DNA of 64,000 nucleotides, taken from Vibrio ziniensis. Lineage in GTDB: Bacteria > Pseudomonadota > Gammaproteobacteria > Enterobacterales > Vibrionaceae. A program made the translations under genes and the position numbers. Of this stretch, positions 36,456 to 45,580 are shown piece after piece (the first letter of the stretch is position 1; each line of letters begins with the position of its first letter). The stretch lies in contig NZ_CP049332.1 of NCBI RefSeq assembly GCF_011064285.1, positions 62,001 to 126,000 of the forward strand, given 5' to 3'. A model generated the notes under the pieces. It was not told the origin of the DNA, did no database searches, and saw only the letters and a program-made list of their open reading frames with translations.

Positions 36456-37154
36456 TTATTCATGCTTCGGCTGAATATACTTACGACTTACATCCACAAG
36501 AGCCACATCTTTGAAGAAACTACGACCTAACAACACAGGGAAAGTTAAGTGGCTTCTGTCTGTAAGGGTAAATTCGGTCTTCTCTTTCAAATCGCCAATT
36601 TGAATCCATGCCATAACCACAGCACGACGTTGAGTACCTTCCGCACTTGACTGACGAATATCAACCCAACGTTCAACTGGAAGAGCATACTCTTTGCTTT
36701 TCACATCATCGTGTGCAATTTTGAACTTAACCCAGTCTTTGCCATCACGCTCAAATGGAACGACATCCACTGCGCTCACGGAGGAGGTAGTTGCTCCAGT
36801 ATCAATACGTGCACGGAAGCTCTCTTTAAGACCCGGAACGTAGACCCATTCTTGTTCACCAAGAATCAAGCGACCATCGGCTGTTTTCTTCACATCAACT
36901 ACTACTGGAGGCTTAGATGTGGGCTTTGACTGTTGTTCTGGTTTCACTTCTGCTTTAGGTTCAGCAATCGGCTCGACCTTTGGTGTTAGGGTTTCATATT
37001 TACTGAGGTCTCTTTCTGTTTGAGAAACCTCTTGTTTAGGTTCCTCAACTTGAACAGCTTGATCCTTTGCGTCACCTTCGCCAGACGTTGTTGAACAAGC
37101 AATTAAACCGCCACTGAGCATCAAAGGAATTATAAATTTCCACTGTTGTTTCAT
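36456..37154 (-). CDS. Lipoprotein with a retropepsin-like (RimK-associated protease) domain
   Basis: This 232-residue protein has a lipoprotein signal (lipobox LIAC, cysteine at residue 20) and a Glu/Lys/Pro-rich linker (about 25-90). Its globular domain runs from ADGRLILGEQEWVYVPGL to the C-terminus. RARIDTGATTSS (DTG at 118-120) and FPVLLGRSFFKDVALVDVSRKY match the Zn_protease/retropepsin-like family often called ATP-dependent zinc protease. The DTG and the flap-like pattern suggest an aspartic-type fold. It is probably anchored to the outer membrane, facing the periplasm. It follows the aminotransferase gene on the same strand by 30 bases. Confidence 0.78.
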   Translation of the reverse strand: MKQQWKFIIPLMLSGGLIACSTTSGEGDAKDQAVQVEEPKQEVSQTERDLSKYETLTPKVEPIAEPKAEVKPEQQSKPTSKPPVVVDVKKTADGRLILGEQEWVYVPGLKESFRARIDTGATTSSVSAVDVVPFERDGKDWVKFKIAHDDVKSKEYALPVERWVDIRQSSAEGTQRRAVVMAWIQIGDLKEKTEFTLTDRSHLTFPVLLGRSFFKDVALVDVSRKYIQPKHE

Positions 37155-37184
37155 TCGTTCACCTACTCAAACTGAAAAATGTAT

Positions 37185-38375
37185 TTATAAAACTTTCATT
37201 ATTGCATCCGCCACATAAGGGATGTCTTTTTCCGTTAATCCAGCAATGTTAATTCGACTATCTGCAACACCATAAATGCCAAAATCTTCGCGCAGACGTA
37301 ACATTTGCTCTGCTGTTAAGCCTAGCATAGTAAACATACCTTTGTGACTTTCTATGAAATCAAATTGTGAAGTATTGTGTTGATTTCTCAACTGGTTACA
37401 TAAGCTTTGACGAAGAGTTAACAGACGCTGTTGCATTTCTACTAATTCATTTTTCCAAATTATGGTTAATGCATCACTTTGCAATACCGTTTTAACCAGA
37501 GCTGCGCCATGATCAGGTGGCATCGTATATGTTGTACGAGCCAATGTAAGTAGCTTACCTTTCGCATTTGCCGCTTCCGTGGCATTTTTTCCCAGCACCA
37601 TAGCTGCTCCAGTACGTTCACGGTAAAGCCCGAAGTTTTTCGAACATGACGTAGTAATCAACATCTCTTCTACACGCTCCACCATGTAGCGAATACCTTT
37701 TGCATCCTCTTGCAAACCTTCACCAAAACCTTGGTAAGCGATGTCGACAAATGGGGTGAACCCATTCTTCTGAGCCAGATCAGTAATCGCCTGCCATGCA
37801 GAGAAATCAATATCTGCGCCAGTTGGGTTATGGCAGCAACCATGAACCACCACAACATCTTTAGGACCTGCTTGTGCTAGATCTGTCAGCATACGCTCAG
37901 CATCAACCATTTTGGTGTGTTGGCTAAAGTAGCTGTAAAACTTCACTTTCAAGCCAGCCGCTTCCATAATCGGTTTATGGTTCACATAGCTCGGATCGGT
38001 TAGCCACACCGTGGTTTCTGGCTGAGCAAACCTAATTAAATCAGCAAGCATACGTAAAGCACCACTTGCTCCCGGAGTTTGAATTACGGAGATGCGGTCA
38101 CGTACAGGCGTATCAGCCAGCACTAAATTCACCATGCACTGATTGAACTCCTCACATCCTGCAAGGCCAACATAGGATTTTGATTTTTGCGTTTTTGCCA
38201 CAATCTCTTGGGCTTGTATAATCGCTTGCATGATAGGCGTTTCGCCTAAGCTATTTTTGTAAACACCAATACCTAGATCGACCTTTTGCGCACGAGGATC
38301 GTTACGAAAAGCCGCTGTTAGAGAAATAATTGGGTCAAGAGTAGGTGCAGTTAAATGAGAGAACATGAAAGTCAT
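37185..38375 (-). CDS. Aspartate/aromatic amino acid aminotransferase
   Basis: This PLP enzyme moves the amino group between aspartate or aromatic amino acids and 2-oxoglutarate. The 396-residue protein has class-I signatures: GIGVYKNSLGETPIM near the N-terminus, HGCCHNPTGADI, and the PLP-lysine motif SCSKNFGLYRERTGA around residue 245-259. It has the length and N-terminus of AspC/TyrB; the two cannot be separated by eye. The first start (38375) has AAGG four bases upstream. An ATG three codons later (38366) would give MFSHLTAPTLDP, the more usual AspC-like beginning. Confidence 0.87.
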   Translation of the reverse strand: MTFMFSHLTAPTLDPIISLTAAFRNDPRAQKVDLGIGVYKNSLGETPIMQAIIQAQEIVAKTQKSKSYVGLAGCEEFNQCMVNLVLADTPVRDRISVIQTPGASGALRMLADLIRFAQPETTVWLTDPSYVNHKPIMEAAGLKVKFYSYFSQHTKMVDAERMLTDLAQAGPKDVVVVHGCCHNPTGADIDFSAWQAITDLAQKNGFTPFVDIAYQGFGEGLQEDAKGIRYMVERVEEMLITTSCSKNFGLYRERTGAAMVLGKNATEAANAKGKLLTLARTTYTMPPDHGAALVKTVLQSDALTIIWKNELVEMQQRLLTLRQSLCNQLRNQHNTSQFDFIESHKGMFTMLGLTAEQMLRLREDFGIYGVADSRINIAGLTEKDIPYVADAIMKVL

Positions 38376-38451
38376 AGCCTTTTGAAATTCAAGTGATGAG
38401 TTTCAAAGTAACACTATCGCAGTGCTGTCTCAAGATACTTGTTTGGTAAGA

Positions 38452-38484
38452 GTTTATTAGCCTCAACGACCGAAGCTAATAAAC
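38452..38484 (-). terminator. Terminator of nrdDG
   Basis: GTTTATTAGC / GCTAATAAAC form a perfect 10-bp stem with a 13-base loop. It starts four bases past the nrdG stop on the minus strand. Confidence 0.6.
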
Positions 38485-38488
38485 CAAA

Positions 38489-38962
38489 TCAGGATTGAGA
38501 TGTGAGGTAATGAACGACCTGATTACTGCTGCCCCGCCAATCTAAACTTGGGTCTGCAAGATCCTTTACGAATTTTCCATCCACTAATACATCGATATAT
38601 CCCAGTACTTGCTTTTGCGCTTCACTGAGGTCAGCCAACACATAGCCAGTCCACAGCCAGATATCTTTACCACTGCATTCTTTCTTTACTCGTTTAACCA
38701 ACTGAAGAACGGTAGACACGTTTTGTGGATGAAGAGGGTCACCACCAGAGAGTGACAAACCGCGTTTCGGTATCCGAATATCGTTTAAGTCAGCAATGAT
38801 GCGATCTTCTAACTCTTGTGTATAGGGATGACCAGAACGTAAAGACCATGTGCTCTGGTTATAACAGCCTTTACAGTTGTGTTCACAACCGGAGACAAAC
38901 AGTGCACTGCGTGTCCCCGGTCCATTGACCACATCAATAGGATGATATTGATGGTAGTTCAT
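38489..38962 (-). CDS. nrdG: Anaerobic ribonucleotide reductase activating protein NrdG
   Basis: NrdG is the radical-SAM enzyme that installs the glycyl radical on NrdD. The 157-residue protein has the CxxxCxxC cluster motif in SGCEHNCKGCYNQSTW, and LSGGDPLHPQN, which contacts SAM. The length fits E. coli NrdG (154). It lies 18 bases downstream of nrdD on the same strand, and a hairpin closes the pair. Confidence 0.95.
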   Translation of the reverse strand: MNYHQYHPIDVVNGPGTRSALFVSGCEHNCKGCYNQSTWSLRSGHPYTQELEDRIIADLNDIRIPKRGLSLSGGDPLHPQNVSTVLQLVKRVKKECSGKDIWLWTGYVLADLSEAQKQVLGYIDVLVDGKFVKDLADPSLDWRGSSNQVVHYLTSQS

Positions 38963-38980
38963 ATCTAAATCGCATTTCGC

Positions 38981-41101
38981 CTATAGATGTTTTACACGGC
39001 GTTTAACTTCTTCTTGTTTACCGAAATTAAACGGACGAGCATCAGGACTACCCAAATAGCCACATACGCGACGGGTTACTGATACTTTAGACGAATCATG
39101 GTTGCCACATTTAGGGCACACAAACCCTTTACTAGTACAGTCAAATTCGCCAGTGAAGCCACAGCTGTAGCACTCGTCAATTGGAGTATTCGTGCCATAA
39201 TAAGGCACACGAGAATAGCTGTAGTCCCAGACATTTTCTAACGCTTCAATGTTGCGCTGCATGTTCGGGAATTCACCGTAGCAGATAAAGCCACCGCTCG
39301 AAATTTCTGGGTAAGGCATCTCGAAATCAATCTTATCGTATGGATTTACTGTTTTTTGTACATCCAAGTGGAAACTGTTGGTGTAGTAACCTTTGTCAGT
39401 GACTCCTTCAATAACACCAAACTCTTTGGCATCAATTCGGCAGAAACGACTACATAAGTTTTCACTTGGCGTACCGTACAGGCTGAAAGCGTAACCTGTT
39501 TCTTCTTTCCATTGATCGACTGCATCACGTAAGCGTTGAATAATGTCAATCGCGTGCTGACGCAGTACCGCGTCATCGTAAACATGTTCTTCGGCACCAA
39601 ACAGAGCGGTAATGGTTTCGTGTACACCAATGTAACCAAGAGAGATAGAAGCGCGGCCGTTTTTGAAAATCTCAGTGATTGAATCGTCTGCTTTCAAGCG
39701 AACGCCACATGCACCTTCCATGTATAGGATCGGAGCGACACGAGCCTTCACTTTTTCCAAGCGACTAATACGAGTTTCAAGCGCACGGCGAGCCAACTTC
39801 AGTTTGCTATCTAACAATTCGTAGAACTTGTTCAAATCGCCTTTCGCTTTCAAAGCGATACGCGGTAGGTTCAAACTCACTACACCAAGGTTATTACGAC
39901 CTTCATGAACAAGTTCACCGTTTTCTTCATAAGTGTTCAGGAAGCTACGACAGCCCATTGGTGTTTTGAAAGAACCAGTTACTTCAACCACTTTGTCGTA
40001 GTTAAGAATGTCTGGGTACATACGTTTTGATGCACACTCCAGAGCAAGCTGTTTGATATCGTAGTTTGGATCCACCTTCTTGTGGTTCAAGCCATCTTTA
40101 ATTGCGAATACCAATTTAGGGAAAACTGCCGTTTTGCGGTTTTTACCTAAGCCTGCAATGCGGTTTTTCAAAATAGACTTTTGAATAAGTCTTGATTCCC
40201 AAGAGGTACCCAAACCAAAACCGAACGTCACAAATGGCGTTTGTCCGTTAGCTGTGTGCAGTGTATTTACTTCGTACTCTAGAGATTGGAATGCGTCATA
40301 ACACTCTTTTTCAGTGCGAGCTTTAGCAAATTCTTCTGGACTGTGAATATCCCACTCTTTAGCGATTTCTAAATGTTTTTCATAGCTCGCTGCGACATAC
40401 GGAGCAAGGATTTCATCAATACGGTTGATTGTAGTACCACCGTAGATATGACTTGCAACCTGAGCAATGATTTGAGCCGTTACAGCAGTCGCAGTAGAAA
40501 TGGATTTCGGCGTATCAATTTCCGCGTTACCCATTTTAAAACCGTGCGTCAACATGCCCTGCAAATCGATGAGCATACAGTTAAACATCGGGAAGAATGG
40601 TGCGTAGTCAAGGTCATGATAATGAATATCACCTTCTTCATGCGCTTGAACGATGTCACGAGGAAGAATACGTGTTTTCGCATAGTGCTTAGCAACGATG
40701 CCCGCTAGCAAGTCACGCTGTGTTGGGATTACTTTGCCATCTTTGTTGGCATTCTCGTTAAGAAGATCAGCGTTACTTTCTTGAATTAAGCCTTCGATTT
40801 CTTTGGTCAACGCGCTTTGCTTTTCACGAGAAATATCGCGGTCGTGGCGATATTCAATGTATGAACGAGCTAATGCTTTGTACGGACCTTGCATTAGCTC
40901 GTTCTCTACCATCGTCTGAATTTCAGCGATATGAACTTCTTCGTAATCTTTCAATTTGAGTTCGACAGCAAGTGCAACATTCAGAGCGTAAATAGCCAAC
41001 TCTTTATCCACATGTTCTGCGGCACTTTCAACTGCAGATTGAATACGATCCCTGTTAAACGGGGCTTTAGAGCCATCACGTTTGATCACGATAGGTTTCA
41101 A
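38981..41101 (-). CDS. nrdD: Anaerobic ribonucleoside-triphosphate reductase NrdD
   Basis: NrdD makes deoxyribonucleotides without oxygen using a glycyl radical. The 706-residue protein starts with an ATP-cone (MKPIVIKRDGSKAPFNRDRI). The catalytic core is GTSWESRLIQ and GCRSFLNTYEENGE. A C-terminal zinc site has two CxxC pairs (CYSCG and CPKCG). The radical loop is RRVCGYLGS, with glycine 681. It is the first gene of nrdDG, controlled by the NrdR and FNR sites upstream. Confidence 0.96.
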   Translation of the reverse strand: MKPIVIKRDGSKAPFNRDRIQSAVESAAEHVDKELAIYALNVALAVELKLKDYEEVHIAEIQTMVENELMQGPYKALARSYIEYRHDRDISREKQSALTKEIEGLIQESNADLLNENANKDGKVIPTQRDLLAGIVAKHYAKTRILPRDIVQAHEEGDIHYHDLDYAPFFPMFNCMLIDLQGMLTHGFKMGNAEIDTPKSISTATAVTAQIIAQVASHIYGGTTINRIDEILAPYVAASYEKHLEIAKEWDIHSPEEFAKARTEKECYDAFQSLEYEVNTLHTANGQTPFVTFGFGLGTSWESRLIQKSILKNRIAGLGKNRKTAVFPKLVFAIKDGLNHKKVDPNYDIKQLALECASKRMYPDILNYDKVVEVTGSFKTPMGCRSFLNTYEENGELVHEGRNNLGVVSLNLPRIALKAKGDLNKFYELLDSKLKLARRALETRISRLEKVKARVAPILYMEGACGVRLKADDSITEIFKNGRASISLGYIGVHETITALFGAEEHVYDDAVLRQHAIDIIQRLRDAVDQWKEETGYAFSLYGTPSENLCSRFCRIDAKEFGVIEGVTDKGYYTNSFHLDVQKTVNPYDKIDFEMPYPEISSGGFICYGEFPNMQRNIEALENVWDYSYSRVPYYGTNTPIDECYSCGFTGEFDCTSKGFVCPKCGNHDSSKVSVTRRVCGYLGSPDARPFNFGKQEEVKRRVKHL

Positions 41102-41144
41102 AATTTCTCCTTACCCCAGCATACTCACAGACTTATCCACAAAC

Positions 41145-41160
41145 ACACTATATAGGGCTT
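41145..41160 (-). promoter_or_regulatory. NrdR box proximal to nrdD
   Basis: ACACTATATAGGGCTT matches the left ten bases of the NrdR consensus (ACACwATATATwGTGT), with a weaker right half. It lies 31 bases from the distal box, three helical turns, the spacing typical of NrdR box pairs. Confidence 0.7.
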
Positions 41161-41175
41161 CTTATTATCCAACTG

Positions 41176-41191
41176 ACACTATATGTTGTGT
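41176..41191 (-). promoter_or_regulatory. NrdR box distal to nrdD
   Basis: ACACTATATGTTGTGT matches the NrdR consensus at nearly every position, with perfect ACAC/GTGT ends. Confidence 0.85.
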
Positions 41192-41222
41192 CGTATTTAA
41201 CCTCCGACATCACCTAAGAGTA

Positions 41223-41236
41223 TTGATATAGATCAA
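41223..41236. promoter_or_regulatory. FNR box upstream of nrdDG
   Basis: TTGATATAGATCAA is a perfect FNR palindrome (TTGAT-N4-ATCAA). It lies 122 bases upstream of nrdD and outside the NrdR pair. It fits anaerobic activation of nrdDG. The same site is 174 bases from the divergent nuclease gene. Confidence 0.85.
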
Positions 41237-41409
41237 TGGATTTAGACCACCGAACAGAATTGATTCAATCTTACGGCTCGAGATCTCAAACTTGTAAGAA
41301 ATGCTGCAAACCGCAAAAATTGTGATACCAGTTGTTGATTTTTCACGAAGCCTGATAGATTAAGCGCTGCCAAAAAATGGACTAAAGATGCAATGGAAGG
41401 ATTGAAAAA

Positions 41410-42303
41410 ATGCGTCGATTTCAAGCTTTATTTGCCACGATTTTCTTTGCCATACCCGTTACCTCACATGCCGAAAAATTAACCATAAGCACCTGGAATA
41501 TGGAATGGCTTACGGTTAACCCAAATCACCATGTTTATGAGGGCAAACGAAATGACCAAGACTTTTCCGTATTAAGTTCATACTTTGCCAAGCTCAATGC
41601 CGATGTGATTGCCTTTCAAGAGGTAGACAGTATAGAAGCATTCAAGCGGGTGAGCTCACCTGAGTATTCGATAGTGCTTTCAGACAGAAATTTACCGCAA
41701 TACCGCAATCATCAGTTTTCCGATATTAACCAGTACACCGGATTTGCGATTCGTAAAGGCGTTCCTTTTGCGGATCCAAAAGATGTCGATCTGTACGGTA
41801 AAGGAAATCATAAACTCCGATTTGCCTCTTATGTGGTTCTCTATCCTGACAGTGCAGCACCCGTTCATACATTGTCCGTGCATTTAAAAGCAGGGTGCAC
41901 TGGGAAATTTTATTCGCAAAAAGAGACCTGCCAGACACTTTTAAACCAAGGACAGAATCTCAACTTCTGGATAAAAGAACGTGAGAAACTTGGGCAAGAA
42001 TACGTGATTACGGGTGATTTCAACCATAACTTGAGCTTTAAGCAAGATTGGCTTTGGACAACTCTTACTCAAGGTTTAAAACAAGCACCAAATCTCGCGA
42101 CTAAGAACACACAGGCAGAGTGTAAAGTTCGAAAACGTAACGAGGGCAAACAACTGCATCAATTTCGTTCTGTGATTGACCACATGATTGTCAGCCCAAA
42201 ACTCAATGCGTCTAACGCTAAACAAGTGGTTTATAAAGACCAAGATGCGCTCAACTATCACTTGAGTGATCACTGCCCAATTGTCTCTTCGTTTAATTGG
42301 TAA
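41410..42303 (+). CDS. Secreted endonuclease/exonuclease/phosphatase-family protein
   Basis: This 297-residue protein has a signal peptide (FQALFATIFFAIPVTSHA, cleavage after about residue 21) and then a DNase I-like fold. STWNMEWLT, VIAFQEVDS, VHLKAGC, YVITGDFNHN and LSDHCPIVSS supply the usual metal and catalytic residues (Asn, Glu, Asp-Asn, Asp-His). It is probably a periplasmic or extracellular phosphodiesterase or nuclease. Sequence alone does not separate DNA from other phosphodiester substrates. It starts 12 bases after an AAGGA site. It is divergent from nrdD and has no operon partner. Confidence 0.82.
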   Translation: MRRFQALFATIFFAIPVTSHAEKLTISTWNMEWLTVNPNHHVYEGKRNDQDFSVLSSYFAKLNADVIAFQEVDSIEAFKRVSSPEYSIVLSDRNLPQYRNHQFSDINQYTGFAIRKGVPFADPKDVDLYGKGNHKLRFASYVVLYPDSAAPVHTLSVHLKAGCTGKFYSQKETCQTLLNQGQNLNFWIKEREKLGQEYVITGDFNHNLSFKQDWLWTTLTQGLKQAPNLATKNTQAECKVRKRNEGKQLHQFRSVIDHMIVSPKLNASNAKQVVYKDQDALNYHLSDHCPIVSSFNW

Positions 42304-42341
42304 TCAATCTACACATCAAGACTTAATGTAGCGGATCAAAA

Positions 42342-42379
42342 AATGCCTCACTGCGTATTGGCTTACACGGTGAGGCATT
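42342..42379 (-). terminator. Terminator of the RND pump operon
   Basis: A perfect 10-bp stem (AATGCCTCAC / GTGAGGCATT) with an 18-base loop is followed, on the minus strand, by a six-T run. It lies 32 bases past the RND stop. Confidence 0.8.
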
Positions 42380-42410
42380 GATACAAAGTCACTAACTACA
42401 CATCCCTATT

Positions 42411-45400
42411 CTAAATAGGATCTATCTCAAAACGTCTTTTCATCACCACATAGTATAGGACAGGGATAACCAACAGAGTCAGGATTGTTGATACAAAAAT
42501 CCCGAAAATCAAACTTATAGCCAAGCCGTTAAAGATTGGGTCATCTAAAATGAATACCGCTCCTATCATCGCGGCAAGTGCCGTCAGCATAATAGGCTTC
42601 GCACGCACCGCTGCCGACTGAATCACTGCTTCAGAAAACGCAGCACCCGCTTCGACTTGCTGATTGATAAAATCCACCAGCAGAATCGAGTTTCGTACGA
42701 TAATGCCTGCTAGCGCAATCATCCCAATCATTGAAGTCGCGGTAAACTGCGCCCCTAACAGCGCATGCCCCGGCATAACACCAATGATGGTCAATGGAAT
42801 AGGCGCCATAATGATTAACGGCACTAAATACGACTTAAACTGAGCCACAACAAGCAGGTAAATTAGGATCATACCGACCGCATAAGCGATGCCCATATCA
42901 CGGAAGGTTTCGTAAGTAATGGTCCACTCACCATCCCATAAAATAGATATGCCATTAAGCCCATCCGGCTGATTGATATAGTACTGATCAACCGTCATCG
43001 CTTTATCCAGTTCACCAATCACATTGAACATTCCGTAAAGTGGACTATCCACACTGCCTGTCATGTCACCTACTACCATCACCATAGGAACAAGGTTTTT
43101 ATGGACGATGTAATTTTCCATTGGCGTTTGACGAACCGTTACCAAATCAGATAGCGGATACGCATTACCCGTCATGCTGCCCACTTTCATATTCAGAACT
43201 TGTTCTAAACGTACTTTCGCTGTTTCACTTGCCTGAATCTGAATTGGGATCGGATATTTGCTGTGCTCGCTGTGCAAATACGTAACCGCCTTACCTCCAA
43301 TAGAAGTCGCTAGTGCATCAACAATCGACGCATAAGGCACTTGGTAGTGTGATGCTTTGCTTCTATCAATCACAACTTGCCATTTCTGATGAAGCTCTGG
43401 CAAATACATATCCACATCAACAATGTCAGGAGTTGTTCGGAACACTTCACGCACTTGTCTCGCAGCTTCATTACGAATTTCAGGCGTTGGACCATACACT
43501 TCCGCCAGAATTGGCGACCAAACCGGAGGCCCAGGTGGCACTTCTACCACTTTGACTTTACCGTCAAACTTATCCGCGACACCTTTTAAGATCGGGCGAA
43601 TTGAACTCGCAATTTCATGGCTGTCTCGGTCACGCTCTTTACGTCCGGCAAGGTTGACCTGAATGTCGCCCTGATTTGCCTGATTGCGCATAAAGTAATG
43701 GCGAACCAAACCGTTGAAGTTAATCGGCGCTGCCGTGCCCACGTAGATTTGATAGCTTTCCATCTCTGGAACTTTGTTTAACTCTGCGCCCATTTCAAAC
43801 AGCACTCGCTGAGTTCTTTCTAGCGACGTGCCTTCGGGCATATCCAGTACAACTTGAAACTCAGACTTGTTATCAAAAGGCAGCATCTTCAACACAACGG
43901 CTTGGAAAACCGGAAGTAGTACCGAGCCAGCAATTAAAGCAAGAATAGCCAAAAGCAACATAAAGCGATTGCGACCTTGGTTTTTCGCCGTCACAAATGG
44001 AGCCATGATGCGATGGAAAACCGAATTCGTTGCGCCGCCCTCTTGATGACCATGCGCCGCTGGTTTTAAGAAATGTCCAGCAAGCCATGGCGATACTACG
44101 AATGCTACCGCCAACGAAATGAGCATACCCATAGACGCATTGATTGGAATTGGGCTCATATATGGCCCCATCAAACCAGAGACAAATGCCATAGGTAATA
44201 GTGCAGCAATAACCGTTAATGTCGCCAGAATGGTTGGTCCACCCACTTCATCAACGGCAGGAGGAATAAGCTCACTCAGTTTTTGCTTACCCATCGCCAT
44301 GTGTCGATGAATGTTTTCCACCACCACAATTGCGTCATCAACCAGAATACCTATTGAGAAAATCAGTGCGAATAGCGATACCCGGTTGAGGGTAAAACCC
44401 CACGCCCAGGATGCAAATAGTGTGATCATCAAGGTGACGACAATTGCTAAGCCTACGACCGCAGCCTCTCGCCAGCCCATGGTTAACACCACTAAGATGA
44501 CAACCGCCGTGGTTGCAAACGCAAGCTTACCTATCAGCGTGTTACTCTTGTCTGCGGCGGTTTTACCGTAGTCACGAGTGATTTCAACATTAATTCCTTG
44601 AGGTATAAGCTGGTTTTCTAACTCGACCAAACGTGATTCGATTGCGTTCGCCACGTTTACCGCGTTCTCACCACCTTTTTTGGCTATGGCTAATGTCACA
44701 GCTGGATAGATGCCTTGCTTGTCGCTAGTCCATACATTTTGTGTTGGCGTATTCACACCAAACTTCACGGTCGCAATATCTTCCAGATATACAGGCGTAT
44801 TGTTATGTAAGCCAACAACCAGTTGTTTGACTTCTTCTACACGAGTCAGGAATTGCCCCACTTGCACCGGGAACTCTTGGTTGTCATGAGTCAGCGACAA
44901 CATAGTTGAACTGGAGTTAGCCGAAGGCAAATGCTGATTCAGTTGATCAAGGGTGATACCGAAGCTGTTCATCTTCACCGGGTCAAGACGCACATCAACG
45001 ATGGTGTTATGACCACCCACAGTGTAAATGTCACGTGTACCATCAATGCGTTTTAGCTCAGTTTCCAATCCGTGAGCAACCTGAGTTAACTGCTGCTGGT
45101 CAAACTCGCCCGTCTTGTCAGCCAAAGTGATAGTAACAATAGGTACGTCTTCGATACCTTTGGGCTTGATAATAGGTTCACCCACGCCCACGCCTTGAGG
45201 CATCCAATCCTTATTGGAATAGAGCTTGTTATAGATGCGAACCACAGCATCATTTCGAGTTACACCCACATCAAAGATAGCAACAATCATTGCACCATCA
45301 GGTTGTGAGAAAGAGTAAAGCTTATCTATACCCTGAATCTCAGAGATGACTTGTTCTGCAGGCGTAGTCACCAAGCTTTCCACTTCGGCAGGTGAAGCGC

Positions 45401-45578
45401 CGGGGAATGGGATATAGACATCTGCGAATGTCACATCAATTTGAGGCTCTTCTTCTTTTGGCGTCACGATAACCGCGAAAAGCCCCATTAATAGCCCGAC
45501 TAAAGCAAGCAATGGTGTCATAGCAGAGTTTTGGAAGGCCGCGGCAATGCGACCCGAAATGCCGAGTCGTTTGTCCAT
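42411..45578 (-). CDS. RND-family efflux pump, inner membrane transporter
   Basis: This protein of about 1055 residues has the duplicated RND layout: a membrane helix near the N-terminus, large periplasmic loops (about 40-340 and 575-870) and two groups of helices. GILVDDAIVVVENIHRH in helix 4 keeps the paired aspartates for proton flow. It is of the AcrB/HAE type by size, but LGISGRIAAAFQNSAMTPLLAL-type ends resemble a less studied branch, so the substrate cannot be named. The ATG at 45578 has a well-spaced AAGG. An upstream GTG overlaps the fusion-protein stop. It is the second gene of a two-gene operon with the fusion protein; no outer-membrane factor is encoded here. Confidence 0.88.
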   Translation of the reverse strand: MDKRLGISGRIAAAFQNSAMTPLLALVGLLMGLFAVIVTPKEEEPQIDVTFADVYIPFPGASPAEVESLVTTPAEQVISEIQGIDKLYSFSQPDGAMIVAIFDVGVTRNDAVVRIYNKLYSNKDWMPQGVGVGEPIIKPKGIEDVPIVTITLADKTGEFDQQQLTQVAHGLETELKRIDGTRDIYTVGGHNTIVDVRLDPVKMNSFGITLDQLNQHLPSANSSSTMLSLTHDNQEFPVQVGQFLTRVEEVKQLVVGLHNNTPVYLEDIATVKFGVNTPTQNVWTSDKQGIYPAVTLAIAKKGGENAVNVANAIESRLVELENQLIPQGINVEITRDYGKTAADKSNTLIGKLAFATTAVVILVVLTMGWREAAVVGLAIVVTLMITLFASWAWGFTLNRVSLFALIFSIGILVDDAIVVVENIHRHMAMGKQKLSELIPPAVDEVGGPTILATLTVIAALLPMAFVSGLMGPYMSPIPINASMGMLISLAVAFVVSPWLAGHFLKPAAHGHQEGGATNSVFHRIMAPFVTAKNQGRNRFMLLLAILALIAGSVLLPVFQAVVLKMLPFDNKSEFQVVLDMPEGTSLERTQRVLFEMGAELNKVPEMESYQIYVGTAAPINFNGLVRHYFMRNQANQGDIQVNLAGRKERDRDSHEIASSIRPILKGVADKFDGKVKVVEVPPGPPVWSPILAEVYGPTPEIRNEAARQVREVFRTTPDIVDVDMYLPELHQKWQVVIDRSKASHYQVPYASIVDALATSIGGKAVTYLHSEHSKYPIPIQIQASETAKVRLEQVLNMKVGSMTGNAYPLSDLVTVRQTPMENYIVHKNLVPMVMVVGDMTGSVDSPLYGMFNVIGELDKAMTVDQYYINQPDGLNGISILWDGEWTITYETFRDMGIAYAVGMILIYLLVVAQFKSYLVPLIIMAPIPLTIIGVMPGHALLGAQFTATSMIGMIALAGIIVRNSILLVDFINQQVEAGAAFSEAVIQSAAVRAKPIMLTALAAMIGAVFILDDPIFNGLAISLIFGIFVSTILTLLVIPVLYYVVMKRRFEIDPI

Positions 45579-45580
45579 AA

